Origin: CAG-177 sp003514385 | GTDB taxonomy: Bacteria; Bacillota; Clostridia; Oscillospirales; Acutalibacteraceae | NCBI GenBank assembly: GCA_051920445.1 | Contig: JBPPLN010000001.1 | Coordinates: 1,488,001-1,552,000, forward strand | Direction of reading: 5' to 3' | DNA: 64,000 nt | Shown here: positions 25,690-34,375 of the stretch, piece after piece | Numbering within the stretch: the stretch's first letter is position 1 | Layout: each line of letters begins with the position of its first letter | Position numbers and translations under genes: made by a program | The notes under the pieces: model-generated | What the model was told of the DNA's origin: nothing | Seen by the model: only the letters and a program-made list of their open reading frames with translations | The model's database searches: none

Positions 25690-27843
25690 ATGAAGAGGGT
25701 AACGGCAGTTTTATTAGTCCTGTTGACGGCGCTCGCGGTTTTTGCCGCCTGCTCCAAAAACTCAGTCCACACGGTGACATTCGACAGCTCGGGCGGAACG
25801 CAGATAAAGACCCAGCATATTCTCGACGGCGAGAGCGCCAAAAAGCCGTGGGATCCGCACAAAGAGGGTTTCACTTTCATCGAGTGGCAGTATAACGGCA
25901 CGGCGTTCGATTTCAACACCGCGATAACGGGGGATATCACCCTTGTCGCGTCCTATAGCATTGACGAGGGCACGGATATAGTCCTGCTCGTGCTCTGCTA
26001 CGGCGACGGCAGGGAGAACGAGATAATCGAGATAAAGCTCGGCGAAGCGGCGTTTGCGCCGCCGACTCCAGAGCGCGAGGGATATAAATTCGAGGGCTGG
26101 TTCAACGGCGACACCGAGTTCGATTTCTCAACGCCCATAAACGATGATTTGAATCTCACCGCAAAATGGAAAGCGACGGGAAAGACCGAGAGCGGATCCG
26201 AAAATCAGCCCGCGGCGGACGCGTCCGCTCAGGTGTATTCGCAGACCGCAGCGAAATATTCCGGCAGATGGTATCTCGACGGCTATTCCGATATATTCGT
26301 CGATGTGTCGAACTCCGCGAGCGGGATGAATCTGCGCTCGTATAACTTCTCGCTGCCCTCGTCTTCGGGGAGCGTCGCGGCGTATACTCTCTATCCCTCG
26401 AAGTCGCTTTCATCCTCGGGCGGCAGCTGGGGCAACTCAATTTCCGTGCCGTTTGCCTCGTGGGAAAGCTCGCTGAGCGCGAATAAAATAATCCTCGGCA
26501 GCAACTGCTTTTATATCAATAACAAGAAATTCGTGAAATCTCCCGGTACTAAGGACAGATACACCGGCACCTGCTACAGAGAGGCGCGCGGAGTGTGGTA
26601 TTTGTTCAACAATCCCGACTCCACGATTGAAATATACACCGCGCAGAAGGGCGGCGACGAGACGGGCGATCGCTTCGGCATAAAGGCGACGAATTTCGAC
26701 ATCGCAACTCTCAGCACCTATACGAAGTCATCGACCGGCGGCGGATATGCGGACAGAAAGAGCGACTGGGACAGCTACGGAATATCCGTCAGCAACGGCG
26801 TTCTGACGATAAAGAACAAGAACGGCACAAGGACATTTTACAGCAAGAAAAAATACCAGAGCGTGACGGGCGTCAAGCTCAGCGCAACGGAAGCCAAACT
26901 CAGAGTCGGTCAGACTAAAGTGCTCACCGCTACTGTTATCCCCGCCGACGCATATGACAAGGACTACACCTGGTCGAGCGACGATCCGTCGATAGCGGAG
27001 GTCGCGGGCGGCATAGTAGTGGCGAAAAAAGAGGGCACGACAAATATCAGAGTTACCACAAAGGACGGCAACCGCGTGGCGGTCTGCAAGGTGACGGTAT
27101 ATATCGACCATGTCACGGGCGTTACCCTGAACTCGTCCTCGCTCAGCCTGACGGTCGGCGATTCGAGGCAGCTCCGGGCGACAGTCGCTCCGCGCAATGC
27201 GGCGAATCAGAAGGTCACATGGTCGAGCAGCAATAGCAATGTAGCGTCTGTCTCAAGCTCCGGGCGCGTCACAGCAAAAGCAAAGGGTACTGCCGTGATA
27301 ACCGTAAAGACCGAGGACGGAAACAAGACCGCTTCATGCACCGTGACGGTCAAGAATCCGACCCTCGCGGCCGTTGCGGCGGCGCAGGTGTCGAACAACG
27401 GCACCGCCGCGCCGCAGATACACGCGTCAGCGCTCGTCTCCGGCGGAACGGGGAAATATACTTCTTATAAAATAAAGATATTTTTAAACGGCGCGCTTGT
27501 GGCGGAAAAAGCGGAAAAGAGCATGTCATATACCCCGAAGGTCAGCGGAATGTACACCGTGGAAGTCACCGTCACCGACTCCGACGGGGAAACGGCGAGC
27601 GGAAAGATGCTCATAAATGTATCTGTAGTCGAGCCGAATGAGAAGCCTACCGAAAAGCCTACCGAGAGGCAAACGGAGAAGCCTACGGAAAAGCCCACGG
27701 AGAAGCCTACGGAAAAACCCACGGAGAAACCGACAGAGAAACCGTCCGACGAACCGATAAATCCGATCCCGTCGGAGCCGGTAGATCCCGTGATCGAGCC
27801 GGCGACGGAAGCACCGGTTACCCCCGAACCCGCACTGGACTGA
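25690..27843 (+). CDS. Large surface lipoprotein with InlB and BIG2 repeats
   Basis: The 717-residue protein has a signal peptide with lipobox VFAAC (Cys21). Two InlB-type beta-grasp repeats follow (VTFDSSGGTQI... and ...FEGWFNGDTEFDFSTP), then a 200-residue region with no recognised domain. Two BIG2 immunoglobulin-like domains start at about residues 395 and 476 (both with WSS near their middle), then a PKD-like segment near 560-640, and a tail of EKPT/TEKP repeats (residues about 650-690) ending in a Pro-rich stretch. There is no sortase motif; anchoring would be by lipid. Adhesion or surface sensing is plausible but not shown. Confidence 0.85.
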   Translation: MKRVTAVLLVLLTALAVFAACSKNSVHTVTFDSSGGTQIKTQHILDGESAKKPWDPHKEGFTFIEWQYNGTAFDFNTAITGDITLVASYSIDEGTDIVLLVLCYGDGRENEIIEIKLGEAAFAPPTPEREGYKFEGWFNGDTEFDFSTPINDDLNLTAKWKATGKTESGSENQPAADASAQVYSQTAAKYSGRWYLDGYSDIFVDVSNSASGMNLRSYNFSLPSSSGSVAAYTLYPSKSLSSSGGSWGNSISVPFASWESSLSANKIILGSNCFYINNKKFVKSPGTKDRYTGTCYREARGVWYLFNNPDSTIEIYTAQKGGDETGDRFGIKATNFDIATLSTYTKSSTGGGYADRKSDWDSYGISVSNGVLTIKNKNGTRTFYSKKKYQSVTGVKLSATEAKLRVGQTKVLTATVIPADAYDKDYTWSSDDPSIAEVAGGIVVAKKEGTTNIRVTTKDGNRVAVCKVTVYIDHVTGVTLNSSSLSLTVGDSRQLRATVAPRNAANQKVTWSSSNSNVASVSSSGRVTAKAKGTAVITVKTEDGNKTASCTVTVKNPTLAAVAAAQVSNNGTAAPQIHASALVSGGTGKYTSYKIKIFLNGALVAEKAEKSMSYTPKVSGMYTVEVTVTDSDGETASGKMLINVSVVEPNEKPTEKPTERQTEKPTEKPTEKPTEKPTEKPTEKPSDEPINPIPSEPVDPVIEPATEAPVTPEPALD

Positions 27844-27862
27844 ATATAAAACGCAAATAAAA

Positions 27863-27896
27863 AAGACTGTCGCAGATTTATTCTGCGGCAGTCTTT
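27863..27896. terminator. Bidirectional terminator between convergent genes
   Basis: GACTGTCGCAG and CTGCGGCAGTC form a stem with A4 before and T4 after, so it can serve both the lipoprotein gene and the HD-domain gene. Confidence 0.85.
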
Positions 27897-27904
27897 TGCT
27901 CATT

Positions 27905-28498
27905 TTATGCCTGGTAAGTCCCCATAAAGCTGTTGACATCGCTTTCGCATGAGCGCATGGCGAGTATCGTCTGCTCGAAGAGCTTTTCAAGCTCCCAGCC
28001 GAGACTCTCCGCACCCGTGCGGATAACGTCGCGCGAGCAGCCCGCGGCGAACTTTTTATCTTTGAACTTCTTTTTGAGGCTCGAGACCTCCATGTCCATC
28101 ACGCTCTTTGACGGGCGCATCAGCGCCGCCGACCAGATAAGCCCTGTCAGCTCGTCCGCCGCGAAGAGCACCTTTTCCATCTCGTGAACAGGCTCGATGT
28201 CGACGCAGATGCCGTAGCCGTGGGAGCAAATTGAATATATCATGTCGTCGCCGACTCCGCCCGCCTTGAGCAGCTCTGGAGCCTTCTTGCAGTGCTCCTC
28301 CGGATAGAGCTCGAAGTCGATGTCGTGCAGCAGACCGACTATGCCCCAATATTCCTCCTCGTCCGCATAGCCGAGCTCCTTCGCGTACCAGCGCATAACG
28401 CCCTCGACGGTCAGCGCGTGGCGGATATGAAACGGGTCTTTGTTGTATTTTTTCAGAAGCTCGAACGCTTCGTCCCTCGTGATTTTGCTCTCTCTCAT
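27905..28498 (-). CDS. HD-domain hydrolase
   Basis: The 197-residue protein has the metal-binding HD pattern: His in HIRHALTVEG, the HD pair in VGLLHDIDFE near residue 57, and later His and Asp residues (SHGYG, FAADELTG). It belongs to a clostridial group annotated as HD-family hydrolases, usually acting on nucleotides or phosphate esters; the substrate cannot be told. It lies 76 bases downstream of the TetR-type gene on the same strand and may share its transcript. Confidence 0.85.
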   Translation of the reverse strand: MRESKITRDEAFELLKKYNKDPFHIRHALTVEGVMRWYAKELGYADEEEYWGIVGLLHDIDFELYPEEHCKKAPELLKAGGVGDDMIYSICSHGYGICVDIEPVHEMEKVLFAADELTGLIWSAALMRPSKSVMDMEVSSLKKKFKDKKFAAGCSRDVIRTGAESLGWELEKLFEQTILAMRSCESDVNSFMGTYQA

Positions 28499-28574
28499 TT
28501 TTGTCGTCTCCTTGCATTTTGCGCATTATTGCGCGAGTTTTCACAATTATACCACTTGCTTGGTAGGCTTTCAA

Positions 28575-29153
28575 CTATATGCGCGGCTTTATGTCGAGAT
28601 TGACAAGCGCGCTCTGATTTATCGAAAACAGCAGATCAACAAGCTCATTTTCGTCAATGCAGTAGTCCGAGCGTATCCATTGGATAATAACGCCCGTGCT
28701 GCCGTTGAGAATATATGAGTAGATATATTGCTCCTGCTCCTTCGGAAAAACGATGTTCAGGTTCTCAATAAACTGAATTATCGACTGCTGCATGAATTTT
28801 GAACGGAACGCGGGGTCAACCGAGTCGACAAGCAGCGTGCGGAACGGCTTGTCGTTTTCTTTGATATACATTAGAAATGAAAGCAGATATCTGTGCGCGC
28901 CGAGGTCGTTTTCCGCGCCTATTTTCTTTAAGTGATCCTGAGTCGCGTCGAGCAGCTCGTTTTCGACCTCTTCGAGCAGCTCTTTCGGCTCGGAGTAGTG
29001 CGCATAAAAGGTCGAGCGGTTGAGTTCGGCGCGCTCGCACAGCTCTCTTACTGATATTTTTGTTACTGAGCCTTTCTCGCCCAGAAGATCCATCAGCGCG
29101 TTTTTGAGCAATATTTTTGAAAGTCTCGTGCGCTGGTTATTTTTGATGTTCAT
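28575..29153 (-). CDS. TetR-family transcriptional regulator
   Basis: The 192-residue protein has an N-terminal helix-turn-helix (SVRELCERAELNRSTFYAHY, residues about 33-52) and a C-terminal helical ligand domain of the DhaS-like type. It is divergent from the symporter operon at 29555, and the 400-base gap holds a palindrome overlapping the symporter promoter, so it probably represses that operon and itself. The ligand may be a rhamnose-containing glycoside or breakdown product (inference from neighbours). It stops with TAG, rare in this window. Confidence 0.9.
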   Translation of the reverse strand: MNIKNNQRTRLSKILLKNALMDLLGEKGSVTKISVRELCERAELNRSTFYAHYSEPKELLEEVENELLDATQDHLKKIGAENDLGAHRYLLSFLMYIKENDKPFRTLLVDSVDPAFRSKFMQQSIIQFIENLNIVFPKEQEQYIYSYILNGSTGVIIQWIRSDYCIDENELVDLLFSINQSALVNLDIKPRI

Positions 29154-29179
29154 ATTATCCCACCATTTTCAGATGATTT

Positions 29180-29244
29180 TGTCGGTTTCATAACAGCAAT
29201 TAACAAAACTGATGATTGTTAATCCGACACGATGTAGATATAAT
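29180..29244 (+). promoter_or_regulatory. Promoter and nested operator of the rhamnoside operon
   Basis: The promoter is TTGTTA (29216-29221) and TATAAT (29239-29244) at 17-base spacing. The -35 box lies in the right half of a palindrome ATTAACAA-9-TTGTTAAT (29199-29223). An outer inverted repeat TGTCGG/CCGACA (29180-29185, 29224-29229) encloses it. The arrangement fits a repressor blocking RNA polymerase, most simply the divergent TetR protein. Confidence 0.72.
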
Positions 29245-29310
29245 AGTAGTGTAATATGAAATCTTTCAATTGTCAAGGAGACCTTAACCTTTCTGTCTCC
29301 AATGATTTTA

Positions 29311-29452
29311 TCGCCTGCGGAAAACGGCGCGTTACGGAAAGCTTCAGACGGAATCCGAGGACGCGCCGAAACCGCAGCGACAACTATATAAGAAATTCAT
29401 TCAGCCTTTTAACGTTTTAGCCGCGCCGACCCTATGGGGTCGGTTTACGGCT
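29311..29452 (+). ncRNA. Structured leader of the rhamnoside operon
   Basis: The mRNA leader is about 300 bases long with no gene in it. One domain (29311-29380) pairs TCGC-TGCGG with CCGCA-GCGA and, inside, GGCGCGT with ACGCGCC, capped by CGGA/TCCG. A second (29419-29452) pairs AGCCG with CGGCT and CCGACCC with GGGTCGG. An additional GGAGAC/GTCTCC stem lies at about 29277-29300. No known riboswitch class is recognised. Confidence 0.55.
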
Positions 29453-29554
29453 CAAATCATATAAAAAGCACCGCAAGCGCATAAAGCTGTGGCAAAGGCA
29501 GCTGCAAATATATTTTTATATCCATAAGATAAAATAAATGAAGGAGTTCTCGTG

Positions 29555-31012
29555 ATGGCAAAAGCAAAATTTTTTGAAAAGCGGGCGCTTGATTCGCGCC
29601 TGACCTCGCCCGATGTTACGGCGAAGGAGAAGTGGCTGGGCTATCTGCTCGGCCCGTCCGGCGCGCTGCTTTTAAACGCCGTGCTCGCGACCTACCTCAA
29701 TGTCTATTATACCGATGTCCTAAACCTCACCACCGTGTGGGGCGGCGCGTTCCTAGCGGTGTTCCCGATAGTGTCGAAGATAATCGACGCTATAACAAAT
29801 ATAGTCATGGGCTATATCATCGACCGCACGCGCACAAAACAGGGCAAGGCGCGCCCTTGGCTGCTGCTCTCCGCGCCGCTTGTCGCCGTGACCGGCATAT
29901 TGCTCTTCACAGTCCCCTCGGGTAACCGGACGGTGCAGGTGATATGGGTCATGCTCTCGTATAATCTGTTTTATTCGTTCGCTTATACAATTTATAACAT
30001 GAGCCACAACCTCATGGTTCCGCTCTCGACGAGAAACACGGAACAGCGCGGTTCGCTCTCGGTTTTCAATCAGATATCGACCATCATGATGAGCGGCATA
30101 ATCGTCGCGCTCATCTTCCCCATGCTCATCATGCCGCAGCTCGGCGTTGACAAATCAAAGTGGATAGTTACGATGAGTATTCTCTCGTGCATCGCGCTGC
30201 CGCTGACGCTTATGGAGTATTATTTCACCAAGGAGCGCATCACACTCGAGGGCGGCGAGCAGAAAAAAGAGAGCGTCGCAATGGTAACTCAGCTCAAGGC
30301 GATTTTCAGCGATAAATATATGATAATAATTTTCATATATTTTCTCATTTTCACCGTCGGCTCGACCATCAAAAACATCTCGCTCGTTTATTTCTCGAAC
30401 TATGTCCTCGGTACATATAACGACGGCAAGACCCAGACCATGCTCTCCGTTATCGGCGGAATCCCGATGGGCATCGGCATTTTTGCCGTCTGGCCGCTCG
30501 CGAAGAAGTTTGGTAAACGCAATTTAACGGCAATCGGCTTTATTTTCTATGCTGTCGGCTCGGCTATATGCTGGCTCGCGCCGACGAACATGGTTATAGT
30601 GCTTATCGGCCAGTTTATCAAGAATATCGGCGGTCTGCCGTGCTCTTATGTGTTCATGGCGCTGTTTGCGGACGTACTCGACCATATCGAGTGGAAGCAC
30701 AACTTCAGGTGCGACGGAATAGCGATGTCGATATATAACACCATTGCCGTCGCGAGCGTCGGAATTTGCACGGGCGTATTCAATCTTATTCTCTCGAAAT
30801 CCGGCTATGTAGCGCCCTATCTCGACGCGGCGGGCAAGCTCATCGCCGTGCAGCCGGCGAGCGTCAAGAGCGCGATAACATTTACTTTCGTAGGACTTGA
30901 GACGATAACCGGCATAGTCCTTGCGATACTTCTGCTGTTTTTGAATGTCGAAAAGAATATTGCCAAGGAGCAGGAGGAGATAAAGCAGAGAAACGGGGAG
31001 ACGACAGAATAA
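29555..31012 (+). CDS. GPH-family sugar:cation symporter
   Basis: The 485-residue protein has 12 predicted membrane helices and resembles the melibiose-carrier (GPH) family. The cytoplasmic loop 2-3 signature is DRTRTKQGKARPWLL near residue 90, and Asp/Asn residues in early helices would bind Na+ or H+. It takes up a glycoside or pentoside, here probably a rhamnoside freed for the GH78 enzyme in the same operon. The start is ATG 29555 or GTG 29552, both served by AAGGAG. It is the first gene of the operon. Confidence 0.9.
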   Translation: MAKAKFFEKRALDSRLTSPDVTAKEKWLGYLLGPSGALLLNAVLATYLNVYYTDVLNLTTVWGGAFLAVFPIVSKIIDAITNIVMGYIIDRTRTKQGKARPWLLLSAPLVAVTGILLFTVPSGNRTVQVIWVMLSYNLFYSFAYTIYNMSHNLMVPLSTRNTEQRGSLSVFNQISTIMMSGIIVALIFPMLIMPQLGVDKSKWIVTMSILSCIALPLTLMEYYFTKERITLEGGEQKKESVAMVTQLKAIFSDKYMIIIFIYFLIFTVGSTIKNISLVYFSNYVLGTYNDGKTQTMLSVIGGIPMGIGIFAVWPLAKKFGKRNLTAIGFIFYAVGSAICWLAPTNMVIVLIGQFIKNIGGLPCSYVFMALFADVLDHIEWKHNFRCDGIAMSIYNTIAVASVGICTGVFNLILSKSGYVAPYLDAAGKLIAVQPASVKSAITFTFVGLETITGIVLAILLLFLNVEKNIAKEQEEIKQRNGETTE

Positions 31013-31013
31013 A

Positions 31014-31820
31014 ATGAAGAAGAAACTTCTGATAATCATTCCGATTGCAGCCGCCGTCATTGCCGCGTGGCTCGCGTTCTGCGGCTATCAGTGGAGCTGG
31101 GGACCGTTTGTGAAGCTCCACGATGTAAAAACCGCTTCGATCGAGGGCAACGGCGAAAAGTATTCGCTTGATAATACACCCGAAAATGCCGACAACCCGA
31201 TAAAAGGCAAGACCGTTATATTCCTCGGCTCTTCCGTGACCTACGGCTCGGCATCCGGCGGGGTTTCGTTTGCCGACTATATTGAAAAGCGCGACGGCTG
31301 CGAGATGATAAAAAGCGCAGTCTCCGGCACGACCCTCGTTGAATCCGGCATTGATTCATATGTGTCGCGTCTCAAAAAGCTCGATGCGGAAAAAGCCGAT
31401 CTTTTAGTCTGCCAGCTCTCGACCAACGACGCGTCTCAGAAGAAAGAGCTCGGAAAAATAATAGAGTCGAAAAATCTCAATGACTTCGACACAAAGACCG
31501 TAGCCGGGGCGATAGAATACATAATCTGTTACTCAAAAGAGAAATGGAACTGCCCGGTGATTTTTTACACGAACCCGCGTTATGACAGCGACCTGTACGG
31601 GGAAATGGTGGATATTCTTAAAGAAGCCGAGGCGAAGTGGGGTATATCCGTTATAGATATGTGGAACGATGCCGAGCTTAACGCAGCGTTAAATAAGAAT
31701 ACGGCTTTGTATATGGCGGATAAGATACACCCGACAAAGGCGGGGTATCGTGAAATCTGGACTCCGTTTATGGAGCGGGAAATCTTTGCAGTTATGAGCG
31801 CGAAAGAGGTGAGAGAATGA
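31014..31820 (+). CDS. SGNH/GDSL hydrolase, membrane-anchored
   Basis: The 268-residue protein has an N-terminal helix (about residues 5-22) and an SGNH esterase domain: block I FLGSSVTYG with the Ser nucleophile near residue 75, block III STND near 140, and block V DKIHPT near 245 for the Asp-His pair. It probably removes acetyl or other acyl groups from the glycoside used by this operon. The start is two bases after the symporter stop, and the stop overlaps the next start by four bases. Confidence 0.88.
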   Translation: MKKKLLIIIPIAAAVIAAWLAFCGYQWSWGPFVKLHDVKTASIEGNGEKYSLDNTPENADNPIKGKTVIFLGSSVTYGSASGGVSFADYIEKRDGCEMIKSAVSGTTLVESGIDSYVSRLKKLDAEKADLLVCQLSTNDASQKKELGKIIESKNLNDFDTKTVAGAIEYIICYSKEKWNCPVIFYTNPRYDSDLYGEMVDILKEAEAKWGISVIDMWNDAELNAALNKNTALYMADKIHPTKAGYREIWTPFMEREIFAVMSAKEVRE

Positions 31821-34363
31821 AAGCCGTAAAGCTTAAAACAGAGTATCTCAAAAATCCGTTGGGGATAGATATAAAGAACCCGCGCTTCATGTGGAACTGC
31901 GAGGGCGGAAAGGCGCAGAGCGCGTATAGACTAATCGCTTCCGACACGCGCGGCAATATTCTATGGGACAGCGGCAAGGTCGAATCTTCACAGATGAGTT
32001 TTATTCCGTATCCGCTTGATACTCCGTCGCGCCTGAGAGTGAACTGGAAAGTGAAGCTCTGGGACGAAAACGGGCTTGAGGGCGAGTGGAGCGAGCCGGC
32101 ATTCTTCGAGATCGGGCTCAGAAACGCCTCGGATTGGAGCGCGAAGTGGATAACAGGAAACTATAATGTAAACAGAAAACAGCGTTATCCGGTCGACTGC
32201 TTCAAAAAAGAGTTCGAGTGCAAAAAGCCGATTCTCTCGGCGCGGCTCTATATGACCGCCTGCGGAATATATTCGGCCGGGCTAAACGGTACGGACTTCA
32301 CCATGCCCTTAGCCCCCGGAATCACGGAATACAGAAAGCGCATACAGTATCAGACATATGATGTGACTCATCTTCTGCATGAGGGCGAAAATACAATCTG
32401 CGCCGAGCTTTCCGACGGCTGGTACAGGGGCAGCGTCGGCGCGTGGGGGCTCAAAAATCAGTATGGTACCGAGACAAAACTGCTCGCTCAGCTCGAGATA
32501 AAATATACAGACGGCACGGTGCAGACCGTTGTGTCGGACGGCTCGTGGCTCTGGAGCAACGACGGCGCGATACGCTTTGCGGACAACAAGGACGGCGAGC
32601 GGGTCAACGCAAATAATATCCCGTCATATAAAAATCATGCGAAAGAGACCGTCTGCAAGGTTTTGCCGAGCGCGTCAAACAATTTCCCGATAGCCGAAAA
32701 GGAACGCTTCAAGCCCACTCTGTCCGTCACCCCTAGCGGGAAAAAGCTGCTCGACTTCGGGCAGAATATAGCGGGCTATGCCGAGTTTGAGGTAACCGCC
32801 CGCAATGGACAGAAAATTATTCTCGAGTTCGGCGAGCTGCTGCACGACGGCGAGCTTACGCTCGAAAACATACAGTGCAGGAATAAACACAAGACAACGC
32901 CTTTGCAGAGAGTTGAGTATATCTGCAAAGAGGGCAAAAATCATTACAAGACGAAGTTCGCGATATTCGGTTTTCAGTATGTCAGCGTCGAGACGGATGT
33001 GACCGTCCGCCCGGAGGACTTCACCGCCATAGCCGTCTATTCCGATATGGATGAGACAGGGTATTTCAACAGCTCAAACGAATTGCTCAATAAATTCGTC
33101 GAAGCGACAAAGTGGTCGGCAAAAGGCAACTCGACCGATCTGCCGACAGACTGCCCAACCCGCGAACGCCACGGCTGGACGGGCGACGCGCAGATATTCT
33201 GCAAAACCGCGAGCTATCTTTTTGACTATGCGCCATTTGCCGAAAAATTCGTGCGCGATATGTGCGACGAACAGCTCAAAAACGGCGATTTCCGCCAGAT
33301 AGCCCCACGCGGCGGTGTGGATTTCTATATGACTTTTATGGACGGCTCGGCGGGCTGGTCCGACGCAGGCGTGTTTATCCCGTACAGACTCTATAAGCAG
33401 TACGGCGACAGAAAGATTCTCGAACGCTTCTATCCCAACATGCGCGCCTTTGCCGAATATAAAATAAAGACCCTCGGCAAGTGGTATCCGACCGCCCTGC
33501 CGACGGGAGTGGGGCTCAAAAATTTCCGCAACATTTCGAATTACCGCCAGTCCTACGGCGAATGGGCGGAACCCGCCGATGTCAAGGCTCTTAAATTTAC
33601 GGATTTCGTCAATCCGAATCCCGAGGAAACCACGGCGTACATAGTCTATATGCTCGAAACGATGGCTGATATAGCCCGCGTCCTCGGTAAGGATAGCGAC
33701 AGAAAGCTCTATGAGAAAAATGCCGCAAGGGCGAGAAAGGGCTACAGCGCGCTCGTCTCAACGAAGAAGTTTTCAATAGACACCGACCGCCAGGCAAAGC
33801 TTGTTCGCCCGCTTTATATCGGTCTGCTCGACGAAAAGCAGATGGAATATGCGAAAAAGCGGCTCATAAAAGCCCTCGACAACTACTCGTGGAGGCTCGG
33901 CACGGGATTCCTCTCAACTCCGCTGATACTGAGCGTTCTGGCGGATATCGATATTGAATATGCCTACCGCCTGCTCGAAAACGAGCAGATGCCCGGCTGG
34001 CTGTTCATGCCCAAGAACGGCGCGAACACCGTCTGGGAGTCGTGGGAGGGCACCGCGGCGCAGGGCGGCATAGCCTCGCTCAACCACTATTCAAAGGGCG
34101 CGGTGTGCGAGTGGCTGTTCGGCACGATGTGCGGAATAAATGTCGAGGGCGAGAATAAATTCAAAATATCCCCGCGCCCGGGCGGACATTTTGAGTTTGC
34201 CGAAGCGAGCTATGACAGCGTATACGGAAAAATATTCGTGCGCTGGGACAAAACTGACGGGGGATACAAATATAAAATATCCGTCCCGTCGAACTGCCAA
34301 GCGGATATAATTCTGCCCAACGGAAGAGAGAAAACCGTCGGAGCGGGTGAATATGAATTCTGA
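31817..34363 (+). CDS. Alpha-L-rhamnosidase, GH78 (copy 2)
   Basis: The 848-residue enzyme has an N-terminal Ig-like domain (MWNCEGGKAQSAYRL), beta-sandwich domains, the helical barrel with DCPTRERHGWTGD near residue 447 (same catalytic spacing as copy 1), and a C-terminal domain with NHYSKGAVCEWLF. It is longer than copy 1 by the extra N-terminal domain and clearly diverged, so the two probably differ in substrate. No signal peptide. The ATGA overlap with the SGNH gene shows translational coupling. Confidence 0.93.
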   Translation: MKAVKLKTEYLKNPLGIDIKNPRFMWNCEGGKAQSAYRLIASDTRGNILWDSGKVESSQMSFIPYPLDTPSRLRVNWKVKLWDENGLEGEWSEPAFFEIGLRNASDWSAKWITGNYNVNRKQRYPVDCFKKEFECKKPILSARLYMTACGIYSAGLNGTDFTMPLAPGITEYRKRIQYQTYDVTHLLHEGENTICAELSDGWYRGSVGAWGLKNQYGTETKLLAQLEIKYTDGTVQTVVSDGSWLWSNDGAIRFADNKDGERVNANNIPSYKNHAKETVCKVLPSASNNFPIAEKERFKPTLSVTPSGKKLLDFGQNIAGYAEFEVTARNGQKIILEFGELLHDGELTLENIQCRNKHKTTPLQRVEYICKEGKNHYKTKFAIFGFQYVSVETDVTVRPEDFTAIAVYSDMDETGYFNSSNELLNKFVEATKWSAKGNSTDLPTDCPTRERHGWTGDAQIFCKTASYLFDYAPFAEKFVRDMCDEQLKNGDFRQIAPRGGVDFYMTFMDGSAGWSDAGVFIPYRLYKQYGDRKILERFYPNMRAFAEYKIKTLGKWYPTALPTGVGLKNFRNISNYRQSYGEWAEPADVKALKFTDFVNPNPEETTAYIVYMLETMADIARVLGKDSDRKLYEKNAARARKGYSALVSTKKFSIDTDRQAKLVRPLYIGLLDEKQMEYAKKRLIKALDNYSWRLGTGFLSTPLILSVLADIDIEYAYRLLENEQMPGWLFMPKNGANTVWESWEGTAAQGGIASLNHYSKGAVCEWLFGTMCGINVEGENKFKISPRPGGHFEFAEASYDSVYGKIFVRWDKTDGGYKYKISVPSNCQADIILPNGREKTVGAGEYEF

Positions 34364-34375
34364 GGAGGAAAATCC

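Noticed and set aside
27640..27760. Regular short repeats resembling a CRISPR array
   Set aside because: They are in-frame codon repeats for TEKP/EKPT within the lipoprotein gene, with no spacers.
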